Source: an uncultured Agathobacter sp. (GTDB lineage Bacteria > Bacillota > Clostridia > Lachnospirales > Lachnospiraceae). From it: a stretch of DNA of 64,000 bases. Shown here piece after piece: positions 50,615-58,838 of this stretch. The notes under the pieces are model-generated. The model was given only the letters and a program-made list of their open reading frames with translations, was not told the DNA's origin and did not search any database. Where the stretch lies: contig CALWLL010000021.1 of assembly GCA_944381555.1 (NCBI GenBank), forward strand, positions 49,628 through 113,627. The letters are read 5' to 3'. The position numbers and the translations under genes are program-made. Each line of letters opens with the position of its first letter. Position 1 is the first letter of the stretch.

Positions 50615-52075
50615 ATGAAAATTGGATTTGACAATGAACAGTATCTAAAAACACAGTCTGAACACATTCGGGAACGTATCTTACAATTTGACAACAAACT
50701 CTATCTTGAGTTCGGAGGCAAACTTTTTGACGATTACCATGCTGCCCGTGTTCTTCCGGGCTTTTCCGCTGACAGCAAGCTCCAAATGCTGCTTAAGCTT
50801 AGTGACCAGGCAGAAATCGTGATGGTTGTAAGCATTGAGGATATCATTAAAAATAAAATCCGCGAAGACCTCGGCATCAGCTATGATGATGATGTAGTCC
50901 GGCTTATTGACGCATTCCGCACAAAGGGACTTTATGTAGGAAGCGTGGTATTAACGAAATATGCAGAACACCATGCGGTGACGCATTTCCAAAAGAGATT
51001 GGAATCCCTCGGCGTCAAGGTATATCATCACTATACTATTCCGGGCTATCCAAACAATGTATCTCATATTGTAAGCAGCGAAGGCTTTGGCAAAAACGAT
51101 TACATCGAGACCTCCAGACCCCTCGTTGTTGTTACTGCTCCGGGACCCGGAAGCGGCAAAATGGCCACCTGCCTTTCCCAGCTCTTCCATGAACACAGTC
51201 GCGGAATCCGTGCGGGATATGCGAAGTTTGAAACATTCCCAATCTGGAATCTTCCTCTTGACCATACCGTAAATCTCGCATATGAAGCTGCAACAGCCGA
51301 TTTGAACGACATCAACATGATTGACCCTTATCATTTAAAAGCATATGGCGTCACTACCGTAAACTATAACCGTGACGTAGAAATTTTTCCGGTGCTGAAT
51401 GCAATCTTTATGAAAATCTACGGAACAAGCCCTTATGCTTCCCCAACAGACATGGGGGTAAACATGGCAGGAAACTGTATTATTGATGACGAGATTTGCC
51501 GCGAAGCCTCCAGACAGGAAATCATCCGCAGATATTATAATGCTTTGGTAGGTGTTGCCGATGGCACGCGTACCGAAGAAGAATTAAATAAAATCGAACT
51601 TCTTATGCGTCAGGAAAATCTCTCTGTTACGGACCGTCCCTGCGTTCCTGTTGCAAGAAGCCGTGCAGAAGCTCTCGGCTGTGCCACAGCCGCAATTGAG
51701 TTAGCAGAAGGAAGAATCATTACCGGAAAATCCGGAAGCCTCTTAGGTTCAAGCGCAGCGGTTCTTATGAATGCCTTAAAAGAACTTGCCGGAATCCCAC
51801 ATGAACACCTGATTCTTTCCCCTGAATCCATCGCTCCTATTCAGGCATTAAAAACACAATATCTTGGCAGCAAAAACCCAAGACTTCATACGGATGAAGT
51901 ACTGATTGCGCTCTCTGCAACAGCCGCAAACAACGAAGAAGCCGCACTTGCTCTAAAGCAGCTTCCGAAGCTTCGCGGATGCCAGATGCATTCCACCGTT
52001 ATGCTTTCTTCTGTGGACTTAAAAATATTCAAAAAGCTTATGTGTGACGTCACCTGTGATGCCAAAACGCAATAA
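50615..52075 (+). CDS. DUF1846 family protein
   Basis: 486 residues, close to the usual 490-500. The opening KIGFDNEQYLKTQSEHIRER and the parts VVTAPGPGSGKMATCLSQLF and HEHSRGIRAGYAKFETFPIW are typical of DUF1846 (UPF0371). A nucleotide-binding-like P-loop (GPGSGKMAT) is visible. The family is widespread in anaerobes and its reaction is not established. GAGG precedes ATG. Thioredoxin follows in the same direction after 93 bp. Confidence 0.88.
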   Translation: MKIGFDNEQYLKTQSEHIRERILQFDNKLYLEFGGKLFDDYHAARVLPGFSADSKLQMLLKLSDQAEIVMVVSIEDIIKNKIREDLGISYDDDVVRLIDAFRTKGLYVGSVVLTKYAEHHAVTHFQKRLESLGVKVYHHYTIPGYPNNVSHIVSSEGFGKNDYIETSRPLVVVTAPGPGSGKMATCLSQLFHEHSRGIRAGYAKFETFPIWNLPLDHTVNLAYEAATADLNDINMIDPYHLKAYGVTTVNYNRDVEIFPVLNAIFMKIYGTSPYASPTDMGVNMAGNCIIDDEICREASRQEIIRRYYNALVGVADGTRTEEELNKIELLMRQENLSVTDRPCVPVARSRAEALGCATAAIELAEGRIITGKSGSLLGSSAAVLMNALKELAGIPHEHLILSPESIAPIQALKTQYLGSKNPRLHTDEVLIALSATAANNEEAALALKQLPKLRGCQMHSTVMLSSVDLKIFKKLMCDVTCDAKTQ

Positions 52076-52168
52076 TAGGAACAGACCTTTTTGTGACCTG
52101 TGCAACATTCTTTTTCTAAAAAAAGGTATACTATAAATACATCTAAAGATTGAAAGAGAGGACAAGCT

Positions 52169-52492
52169 ATGGCAGAAATAGTTTTAACAAAAAATAATTT
52201 TCAAGCAGAAGTTCTAAACAGCGATATTCCTGTATTGGTAGATTTTTGGGCATCCTGGTGCGGTCCATGTATGATGCTTTCACCTGTCATTTCTGAAATT
52301 GCCAAAGAATTTGACGGCAAAATCAAAGTGGGCAAAGTCAATGTCGATGAACAAAATGAATTGGCTTTCATGTATCAGGTAGCAAGCATTCCAACGCTTT
52401 TACTTTTCAAAAACGGACAGCTTGCAAATACTTCTGTTGGTTTTATGCCAAAAGACGCACTTATCGAAAAGATGGGATTAGGGGCGTACTAG
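52169..52492 (+). CDS. trxA: Thioredoxin
   Basis: 107 residues, full length. The active site WASWCGPC has redox cysteines 31 and 34, and the cis-proline follows in SIPTLLLFK. It is cytosolic, without signal peptide. GAGAGGACAAGCT precedes ATG. A reductase gene is not in the window. Terminated by a 20-bp hairpin. Confidence 0.95.
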   Translation: MAEIVLTKNNFQAEVLNSDIPVLVDFWASWCGPCMMLSPVISEIAKEFDGKIKVGKVNVDEQNELAFMYQVASIPTLLLFKNGQLANTSVGFMPKDALIEKMGLGAY

Positions 52493-52510
52493 TTCCTATC
52501 CATACAGACA

Positions 52511-52558
52511 AAACGGGCTGCGGCTTTGTGATGAAACTCACAAAGCCGCAGCCCGTTT
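52511..52558. terminator. Very strong bidirectional terminator
   Basis: The 20-bp arm at 52511-52530 is the exact inverse of 52539-52558 (core GGGCTGCGGCTTTGTG), with an 8-nt loop. A and T tracts flank it. It separates trxA (+) from the cobalamin-related unit (-). Confidence 0.9.
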
Positions 52559-52560
52559 GT

Positions 52561-52656
52561 TTAATAACCATAGTATCCTGCTATTGCCACAATTACCATA
52601 AGCAGCACTAAAAATATGGCTGTTGAAATCAACCTGATACGATATTCTCTTTTCAT
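52561..52656 (-). CDS. 31-residue single-pass membrane peptide
   Basis: The frame reads MKREYRIRLISTAIFLVLLM, then a further hydrophobic stretch ending in GYYGY. It has a basic N-terminus and one membrane helix (about 10-27). GGAGAACAAC precedes ATG. It overlaps the stop of the S-component-like gene by 4 bp (ATGA), so it is translationally coupled and the third gene of the riboswitch-controlled unit. It could be a small accessory subunit of the transporter. Not a known family. Confidence 0.65.
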   Translation of the reverse strand: MKREYRIRLISTAIFLVLLMVIVAIAGYYGY

Positions 52657-53165
52657 GTTGTTCTCCTTTCCATAAACTGCAGGATAGAAACAATCGGTAC
52701 GATTAAAAATCCACAGACCAGATTGCTCACACCATGTATAAAGTCCCAAGGTAATCCTGTAATAATCCACGCTATCATCCCCTCAAAACTTAATCCAAAC
52801 AAAATTGCCTGAGCCGGGGCATATAAGGTTCCGAACAAAAAGCCATGTGCAGAGCATGCACATATATAGAGAATATTTTTGGTTCTTTTGGACAGCTTCT
52901 GCGGAATCAGCATGATTGCTGCCCAAAGCACTGTCCATATATAAAGATACGGAATCCACCATGTGGAAAATCCGCTAAGGATACCATTCAAAAACACATA
53001 AACATAGATAGGATATAATGCCTTTTTCCGGTATACTACAGTATAAGCCACAGTAAACATCCCCAGAAGATGTACATTCGGAGCCCACTCCATAAGTATT
53101 TTGGAGAGATACATAATTGCTCCCAGCATGGAGAAAACCGCCATTTCACGGATAGAAAGCTTCAT
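52653..53165 (-). CDS. ECF-transporter S-component-like membrane protein
   Basis: 170 residues with about six hydrophobic helices, the size and layout of ECF substrate-capture (S) components. The N-terminal KLSIREMAVFSMLGAIMYLS carries the short Ala/Gly-rich helix that these proteins use to dock on the EcfT subunit. It overlaps the DUF4430 lipoprotein stop by one base. The cobalamin riboswitch upstream suggests the ligand is cobalamin or a precursor; that is inference. The shared ECF energy module (EcfA/A'/T) is not in the window. AAGGTT precedes ATG. Confidence 0.75.
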   Translation of the reverse strand: MKLSIREMAVFSMLGAIMYLSKILMEWAPNVHLLGMFTVAYTVVYRKKALYPIYVYVFLNGILSGFSTWWIPYLYIWTVLWAAIMLIPQKLSKRTKNILYICACSAHGFLFGTLYAPAQAILFGLSFEGMIAWIITGLPWDFIHGVSNLVCGFLIVPIVSILQFMERRTT

Positions 53166-53620
53166 TATTTTTCAACCTTGAAGGAATAGCTGTCTCCCTC
53201 TGCAACCGGAGTACTGTCAACACCGGATGCTGCATATTCCCCATTTACATAAAATGCCCAATACGTACCATCCGCATCATAGTCTGCGGTAATTCCGTTA
53301 ACAGTTTTCACATAAAGACCAAATTCACTTTCTTCTCCTTCAATAAGCTCATGCTCTAGAAGTGCATCGCCTACTGTTTCTTTATCCGTATGGATTTCAA
53401 ATACTGTTTCATTTCCATCGCCATCTACTACTGTAAATGTAAATTTCACAGCACCTTCTCCAAGGACTTCTGCCTCGGATTCTGTATTTCCGGCTTCAGG
53501 ACTTTCTGTTTCCGTTTGTTCCTGATTGTCACCGCAACCTGTTGCACATAATGCCATAGCCACAATCAGCATCATACAAAGGAATAGTGACGACAATTTT
53601 TTCATCATCATTTTTTTCAT
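53165..53620 (-). CDS. DUF4430 (transcobalamin C-terminal-like) lipoprotein
   Basis: 151 residues from MKKMMMKKLSSLFLCMML, with AAGGAG 8 bases upstream. The signal peptide ends in the lipobox CATGC, then an acidic spacer (TETESPEAGNTESEAE). The domain (about 60-150) has VDGDGNETVFEIHTDKETVG, GLYVKTVNGITADYDADGTY and WAFYVNGEYAASGVDSTPV, characteristic of DUF4430, which is related to the C-terminal domain of transcobalamin/intrinsic factor. As the first gene after the cobalamin riboswitch, it is a candidate cobalamin-binding surface lipoprotein that hands ligand to the S component. Confidence 0.82.
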   Translation of the reverse strand: MKKMMMKKLSSLFLCMMLIVAMALCATGCGDNQEQTETESPEAGNTESEAEVLGEGAVKFTFTVVDGDGNETVFEIHTDKETVGDALLEHELIEGEESEFGLYVKTVNGITADYDADGTYWAFYVNGEYAASGVDSTPVAEGDSYSFKVEK

Positions 53621-53689
53621 CTTATAATCTCCTTTATAAATTATATATTTTTTCTTTACCCTTATCCTTGGCGCTCGCAATTGTTATAA

Positions 53690-53857
53690 GGATTTGTTCT
53701 TCCGGGTATTTCGACTTAGTACGCTGCAAATCCGCCTTCTCAGATTTCTCCAATGGCGCTGTCCTAAATTGTGGCGTTTAGTAAGATCTGCTTTCTTAAT
53801 GTACTTCACGGCGACGGGCTCGTACAGGATTTGCACCTGTTTCCCCGAACAAGAACC
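53690..53857 (-). promoter_or_regulatory. Cobalamin riboswitch
   Basis: The minus-strand leader carries the conserved parts of the B12 aptamer in order: GGGGAAACAGGTGCAAATCC, TACGAGCCCGTCGCCGTGA, then near the 3' end AAGTCGAAATACCCGG. The closing P1 helix is visible as TTGTTC (53847-53852 on the minus strand) with GAACAA (53694-53699). About 70 nt separate the aptamer from the DUF4430 start, room for an expression platform; a CCTTAT/ATAAGG pairing is the only hairpin I can point to there. High cobalamin should switch the three genes off. Confidence 0.85.
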
Positions 53858-53863
53858 TTTCAC

Positions 53864-53892
53864 ATTATATCATTCCCCTGAATAGAATACAA
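53864..53892 (-). promoter_or_regulatory. Promoter of the cobalamin riboswitch transcript
   Basis: On the minus strand TTGTAT (53887-53892) and TATAAT (53864-53869) are 17 bp apart. The start site would be near 53857, right at the 5' end of the aptamer. It begins 4 bp past the response-regulator stop. Confidence 0.65.
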
Positions 53893-53895
53893 TGC

Positions 53896-54642
53896 CTAAT
53901 CGATTGCTTCATTCCCGTTGTTCCTTGCATAACGATGTTCGTTTTCCTCGCTTATGCGGTAACCAACACCCAGCTCGTTGATAATATACTTATTATCTCC
54001 GGGTTTTGAGCCAAGTTTTTTACGGATATTCGCCATATTTACCTGAAGCTTCTTTACGCCTCCATCATCGGTCGGTCCCCAGATTTTACGGATAATCGTT
54101 GCATAAGTCAGCACCTTCCCCGGATTATGAGACAGAATTTCCAGAATATTATATTCTGTTCTGGTAAGTTTTACTTCCTCACCCGCAATGGTAACCATGC
54201 GCCTTGCATAATCAATGACCATATCATGCAGCGTAAATGTTCCGTCATGTGCCATTTCTACTTCCGAGGTACGTCTGTTGCGAAGCGCGGCACGAACCCT
54301 TGCGAGAAGCTCTGCATTGCCAAAAGGCTTGGTTATGTAGTCGTTTGCACCCAAATCCAAGGCCATTACCTTATCCGCTTCGCTTGTTCTTGCAGAAAGC
54401 ACAAGTATGGGTGTAATATCACTTTTTCTTAGTTCCCTGATAAATTCCAGTCCGTCTCTATCCGGAAGTCCAAGATCCAGAATAACCAAGTCCGGCACAT
54501 TTGATAACATCATCATGATACCTTCTTTGCATGTGCCAACGGTTACTGCCTGATACCCATTCGCAGATAAAATAGTATCTAACAGATTGCAAATATTCGC
54601 CTCATCTTCAATTACAAGTACTTTATACTTATTGTTGCTCAT
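53896..54642 (-). CDS. OmpR/KdpE-like response regulator
   Basis: 248 residues. The receiver domain has acidic residues 12-14 and phospho-acceptor Asp56 in LVILDLGLPD, with ALDLGANDYITKPF further on. The C-terminal winged helix has LTRTEYNILEILSHNPGKVL and KLQVNMANIRKKLG, closest to KdpE. It overlaps the kinase gene by 14 bp. No kdpABC potassium pump genes are in the window; the upstream neighbour is a Na/Pi cotransporter gene. Confidence 0.9.
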   Translation of the reverse strand: MSNNKYKVLVIEDEANICNLLDTILSANGYQAVTVGTCKEGIMMMLSNVPDLVILDLGLPDRDGLEFIRELRKSDITPILVLSARTSEADKVMALDLGANDYITKPFGNAELLARVRAALRNRRTSEVEMAHDGTFTLHDMVIDYARRMVTIAGEEVKLTRTEYNILEILSHNPGKVLTYATIIRKIWGPTDDGGVKKLQVNMANIRKKLGSKPGDNKYIINELGVGYRISEENEHRYARNNGNEAID

Positions 54643-55693
54643 CCTCTACCTCCATTGCCAGAGAAAATCCAAACACCGCCCCGCCTTCTTCTCTGTTTCT
54701 TGCAAATACTTCACCGCCGTGCGCTTTTATAATGGTTGAACATACGGACAGCCCGATTCCCATGTTATTGCGTGTTCCATCGGTTGGAGTATTGTCCCTT
54801 TCCAAATAGCCCGTAAACAATTTTGTGACTCTCTCCTCCGGAATTCCGCATCCGTTATCTGCCACTTCAAATATTGCATAATTCTCTTCTACTCGAACCG
54901 AAAACTTTAATTCTGTCATACCCTTTGCGTGAATAATTGCATTTTCCAATATGTTAATCAATACCTGCTCAATTAACATCGCGTCCATCGGAATACTGAT
55001 AAAATCCTCCGGTATATCCACTTGTATCTCCTGATTCGGATAATGCTTATGGAATTTTACCAGCACCGCATCAATTAACTCCTCCAATACCGTTGAAGTC
55101 TTAGTAACCTGCGCCACGCTGTCATCAATCCGGGTAACCGACAATAGATTCTCCACCATTCGGATCAGCCACTGGGAATCCTCATGAATCTCACTTAAAA
55201 GTTTTATCTGCTGCTCTTTGCTCAAGGAATCATAATTCTCTATAATAGCGGAACTAGAGCCATAAATAGAGGTAAGCGGCGTCCGCAGATCATGTGACAC
55301 AGCACGAAGCAGGTTCCCGCGCATACGTTCTTTTTCGCTTTCAGCTTTTATTTTTTCCTGTAATTTAACCTTTGTCGTAAGCGTACTCGTCATGACTGCA
55401 ACCACAAGCATGACGACTGCGGCGAGCATATTGACGGGTGTAATCAAATCAATGCTGTAGTACGGGGCGGTAAAAGTAAAGTTTACCAGCATTACACTTG
55501 CAAGAGACGCCAGTACGCCCCAGAAATACCCTTCTGTTTTTAAAGAAACAAAGAAAACACCCAGTACGAATATCGTCGGTACAAGGGTGTTTGTCTCAAA
55601 CACGAACTGCATTATGAAATTGAGAAAGTAGCTGATAACTAATATAAACATTGTCAAAAGCCCATCATGGATGCTCTGTTTATATTTTGTCAT
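54629..55693 (-). CDS. Sensor histidine kinase with DUF4118 (KdpD C-terminal-like)
   Basis: 354 residues from MTKYKQSIHDGLLTMF, with GGAGGG 8 bases upstream. Four close membrane helices (about 10-105) form a DUF4118 domain as in KdpD, but the N-terminal KdpD and Usp domains are absent. The kinase core has AVSHDLRTPLTSIYG (phospho-His), an N-box NILENAIIHAKG, and ATP-lid DNGCGIPEERVTKLF and GIGLSVCSTIIKAHGG. It lies 20 bp after the Na/Pi cotransporter gene and probably shares its transcript. Confidence 0.9.
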   Translation of the reverse strand: MTKYKQSIHDGLLTMFILVISYFLNFIMQFVFETNTLVPTIFVLGVFFVSLKTEGYFWGVLASLASVMLVNFTFTAPYYSIDLITPVNMLAAVVMLVVAVMTSTLTTKVKLQEKIKAESEKERMRGNLLRAVSHDLRTPLTSIYGSSSAIIENYDSLSKEQQIKLLSEIHEDSQWLIRMVENLLSVTRIDDSVAQVTKTSTVLEELIDAVLVKFHKHYPNQEIQVDIPEDFISIPMDAMLIEQVLINILENAIIHAKGMTELKFSVRVEENYAIFEVADNGCGIPEERVTKLFTGYLERDNTPTDGTRNNMGIGLSVCSTIIKAHGGEVFARNREEGGAVFGFSLAMEVEDEQQ

Positions 55694-55713
55694 AGCTGCT
55701 CCCTCCACTTTTC

Positions 55714-57348
55714 CTATGAATAAATCTTAGTGATTGCCTGCGCAATATTAAGCACATGGTCACCGATACGTTCAAAGTCCGTTAGAAGCTCAGAGTATAG
55801 AACACAAGCCTCTTCACTGCAAAGACCCTTTCTCATACGGTCCAAATGCGCCTCTCTGTAATTTCTGGTCATATCATCAATCTTCTGCTCCATTGCTGCA
55901 ATATCAGAGAGCCACACAGTCATATCATCTTCCCTGTGAAGAACTTTGTCAATGGCTTTTTGTGTAATTTTCTGCATTTTTTCCAGTTCTTCTCTGGCAT
56001 TATCAGAAAATACAATATTCTTTTTCTTAATGGTTTCCACATATTCGCCAATATTTATAGCATGGTCGCCGATACGCTCTGCATTTCCCGTAATGAGGAA
56101 ATACTGTTCAATGTTCGTAACATTGCTGCCACTGTTGCTTGATACTAAAATCTTGGAAATATACTGGGAAATATCTTTATTTAAAGTGTCAATTATCCCC
56201 TCTGTTTCCTCTGCTTTTTTCAGCACGGCGGTATCCGTATCCAGTACCGCCTGATAGCAGCGGTTTGCATTTTCTCCTGCAAGCGAAATCATACGCTCAA
56301 TTTCCTGACGCAGAATATCCATATGAATCGCATCTGCACCAAGATGTGTTCTTGTACGTCCGAATTCCTTATTTAAGGTACCGAGAATAGAGATATTTTC
56401 CTGTTCCTGCTTAGAATCCGGCAGAATCTTTGTCGCTGCTTTCGCAAGATATGTACCAAACGGAAGAAGCAGACAGGTTGTCGCGATATTAAACAAGGTA
56501 TGCATATTTGCAATCTGTGCTGCCGGTTTTCCCGGTGTAAAGGCTGCCACGAAATCCGCAACAGGAAGTGTCAGACAAAGCACCGTAAATACTGCCGTAC
56601 CGATCAGGTTGAACATTAAATGAATAATCGTAGTTCTCTTTGCGCTTCTGTTTGTTCCGATTGATGCCAGAACTGCTGTAATACAAGTTCCGATATTCAT
56701 ACCAAACAGCACGAATACAGAACTTGAAAATGGAATAAGCCCATTGTCTGCCAACGTCTGCAAAATACCTACCGAAGCAGATGAAGATTGGATAATTGCC
56801 GTAAATACAGCGCCTGCAATAATTCCGACCAAAGGATTTGAGAACTTGGTCATAAGGTTGATAAATACTTCAGATTCTCTTAGCGGTTCCATTGCACTTC
56901 CCATCATATCCATACCGATGAAAAGTACACCAAGCCCTGCAAGAATCTTACCTACATGCTGCACCTTCGGTGCTTTTAAGAATACAATCATGGCAACACC
57001 GACAAATGCCATAAGAGGTGCAATTGCTCCTACATCAAGAGCAATAAGCTGTCCTGTGATGGTTGTACCGATATTGGCACCCATGATAATCCATACTGCC
57101 TGCTGCAGGGTCATCATACCTGAGTTTACAAAACCTACCACCATTACGGTTGTTGCAGAAGATGATTGGATAATCGCTGTAATAAGCGCACCTACCGCAA
57201 CTCCAAGAAAACGGTTCGACGTCAATTTCTCAAGGATTCTCTCCATTCTGTCTCCGGCAACATCCTCTAAGCCATCGCTCATCATCTGCATACCGTATAA
57301 GAACAGCGCCAATCCTCCCAAAAGTCCAAGTAAAATGGTCACTTCCAT
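55714..57348 (-). CDS. Na/Pi cotransporter with C-terminal PhoU domain
   Basis: 544 residues. The membrane half (about 1-310) has two inverted Na/Pi repeats with the QSSSA signature: TAIIQSSSATTVMVVGFVNS and TAIIQSSSASVGILQTLADN. The C-terminal half (about 340-540) is a PhoU-like helical bundle (NIGEYVETIKKKN, CVLYSELLTDFERIGDHVLN). The protein takes up phosphate with sodium, and PhoU parts often link to phosphate signalling. AGGAGG precedes ATG. Confidence 0.92.
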   Translation of the reverse strand: MEVTILLGLLGGLALFLYGMQMMSDGLEDVAGDRMERILEKLTSNRFLGVAVGALITAIIQSSSATTVMVVGFVNSGMMTLQQAVWIIMGANIGTTITGQLIALDVGAIAPLMAFVGVAMIVFLKAPKVQHVGKILAGLGVLFIGMDMMGSAMEPLRESEVFINLMTKFSNPLVGIIAGAVFTAIIQSSSASVGILQTLADNGLIPFSSSVFVLFGMNIGTCITAVLASIGTNRSAKRTTIIHLMFNLIGTAVFTVLCLTLPVADFVAAFTPGKPAAQIANMHTLFNIATTCLLLPFGTYLAKAATKILPDSKQEQENISILGTLNKEFGRTRTHLGADAIHMDILRQEIERMISLAGENANRCYQAVLDTDTAVLKKAEETEGIIDTLNKDISQYISKILVSSNSGSNVTNIEQYFLITGNAERIGDHAINIGEYVETIKKKNIVFSDNAREELEKMQKITQKAIDKVLHREDDMTVWLSDIAAMEQKIDDMTRNYREAHLDRMRKGLCSEEACVLYSELLTDFERIGDHVLNIAQAITKIYS

Positions 57349-57482
57349 TTGTTACCTCCTAAATCAGAGCCTATTCTGACATGATAAAATACATTCCCAT
57401 CCTAACCTATGGGTTTTTGCTCCGTCAATCAGGCCAAGAGGTTCTTTACCATTTCTTAACCGTTGATGGTGAACGGCTTTTC

Positions 57483-58838
57483 TTACTCTAATCCGCACTC
57501 AGCTTCCACGCTCATACAGGTTCCCATGAAAAATGGCTGATTATTCTCGCAGTCGATAAGCATATATACAAACGGACGGTCCAGATATACTGTCTCTTCC
57601 TCTTCGTGAAATGGCGCAGATTCGGGTGTTACTTCCACGACCGTAGCAGCTCCTGCCTTCGTCCCCAGCGGACCTACGGTAATAAAAGTCTTATGAATCA
57701 CACGCCCAATAAAAATGTTTCCGACAGTCGAGCTGCCAAGACCTGTAAAATCAGCATTATCCTTAGAAAATGCATCTGTCATTCCCATTTTTATCAGCAC
57801 ATCATTCATAATAACGTCATACTCTGTCTCAAATTGCGGAATCGCTGCATTTACGTGGATTTCTTTTGGATTTTCCAAAAGAGACCTTACTTTTTCACCG
57901 GATAAGCCTGCTACATATTCTGACACCGTAACGCCCTCATTCGGAAGCAGCGCTGCAAAAGCATACTTCTTCCCATTGTAGTATTTGATAAATCCTGTTG
58001 CCTGTTCATCTTCTATATAGAGTGATTCATCCGAATACATCATTTCCGCTTTTTGCTTTGTTCCATCTTCTGTGGTAAAAACACCCTCGCGAACCTGATT
58101 TTCCTCATAGGTATCCAGCCACTCTGCTTCAAATGCCAATGTGTTTATGAGATACATAACCGCTTCTTCTGGAATCTCATCCAGAATATTCCGAATCATA
58201 CCGTCCGTATTCTGCTCTACCCACCGATTGATGTCATCTAATGTGCTTTTATCAAAGGCCGAACGATAGATACCTGCCTGATAATAATCTCCATTCGTCT
58301 TTAAAAAATCCTGATTTACCGTAAATCTCTCATCATCCGTAAACCAAATGGAATTTGCCATACTTAGCTTATACTTTTCTTCGTTTGGGAGTCCCTGCAT
58401 ATAGTAAAGCAGGTAACTGTTTAACTGTTCTACGTTTAGTCCAAATACCTCTTCCATCTGTGTCAGGGTTTGATTCTTGGCTCCATTTGCAGTCATGGCG
58501 AGCGCCGCTAACACGGATGTTGGCGAAATCAACGTGTTTTCTCCCTCTTTACTACTGTTTTGAAACAGACGTACAGAAAAATCCGTAATCTGTGCCTGAA
58601 CCAGATCCGGATTATACTCACAACCAATGATATTTATATAACCGTTCTCATCTATCGGTGAATATCCTTCCATCAGGTTTTTTGACTGCACGCTTTTTTC
58701 TGTTTCCTGTTCCGTTTGCTGTCCCTGCCCCATTTTCTGCCCTTCCTGACTGCCTCTGCAGGCAGTCAAAGAAAGCAGCATTGTACCTGCCAATATTGCA
58801 GCAAGTAATTTTGTAATAAAAACCTTTTTCATCCTCAT
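57483..58838 (-). CDS. Secreted lipoprotein serpin (serine-protease inhibitor)
   Basis: 451 residues from MRMKKVFITKLL; this ATG overlaps the anti-sigma stop as ATGA. The signal peptide ends in LSLTAC (lipobox), so the protein is membrane-anchored outside. Serpin landmarks are ENTLISPTSVLAALAMTANG, INTLAFEAEWLDTY and DRPFVYMLID followed by FFMGTC. The hinge GTKAGAATVVEV has the small residues of inhibitory serpins. Counting from the hinge Gly as P15, P1-P1' would be Glu-Ser in VTPESAPF, but the loop is about four residues longer than in antitrypsin, so P1 is uncertain. Part of a sigma/anti-sigma operon. Confidence 0.9.
   Translation of the reverse strand: MRMKKVFITKLLAAILAGTMLLSLTACRGSQEGQKMGQGQQTEQETEKSVQSKNLMEGYSPIDENGYINIIGCEYNPDLVQAQITDFSVRLFQNSSKEGENTLISPTSVLAALAMTANGAKNQTLTQMEEVFGLNVEQLNSYLLYYMQGLPNEEKYKLSMANSIWFTDDERFTVNQDFLKTNGDYYQAGIYRSAFDKSTLDDINRWVEQNTDGMIRNILDEIPEEAVMYLINTLAFEAEWLDTYEENQVREGVFTTEDGTKQKAEMMYSDESLYIEDEQATGFIKYYNGKKYAFAALLPNEGVTVSEYVAGLSGEKVRSLLENPKEIHVNAAIPQFETEYDVIMNDVLIKMGMTDAFSKDNADFTGLGSSTVGNIFIGRVIHKTFITVGPLGTKAGAATVVEVTPESAPFHEEEETVYLDRPFVYMLIDCENNQPFFMGTCMSVEAECGLE

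Noticed and set aside
56744-57379. 211-codon plus-strand frame across the Na/Pi cotransporter gene
   Set aside because: It is antisense to a gene with clear QSSSA motifs, lacks a start signal, and its protein has no recognisable pattern.
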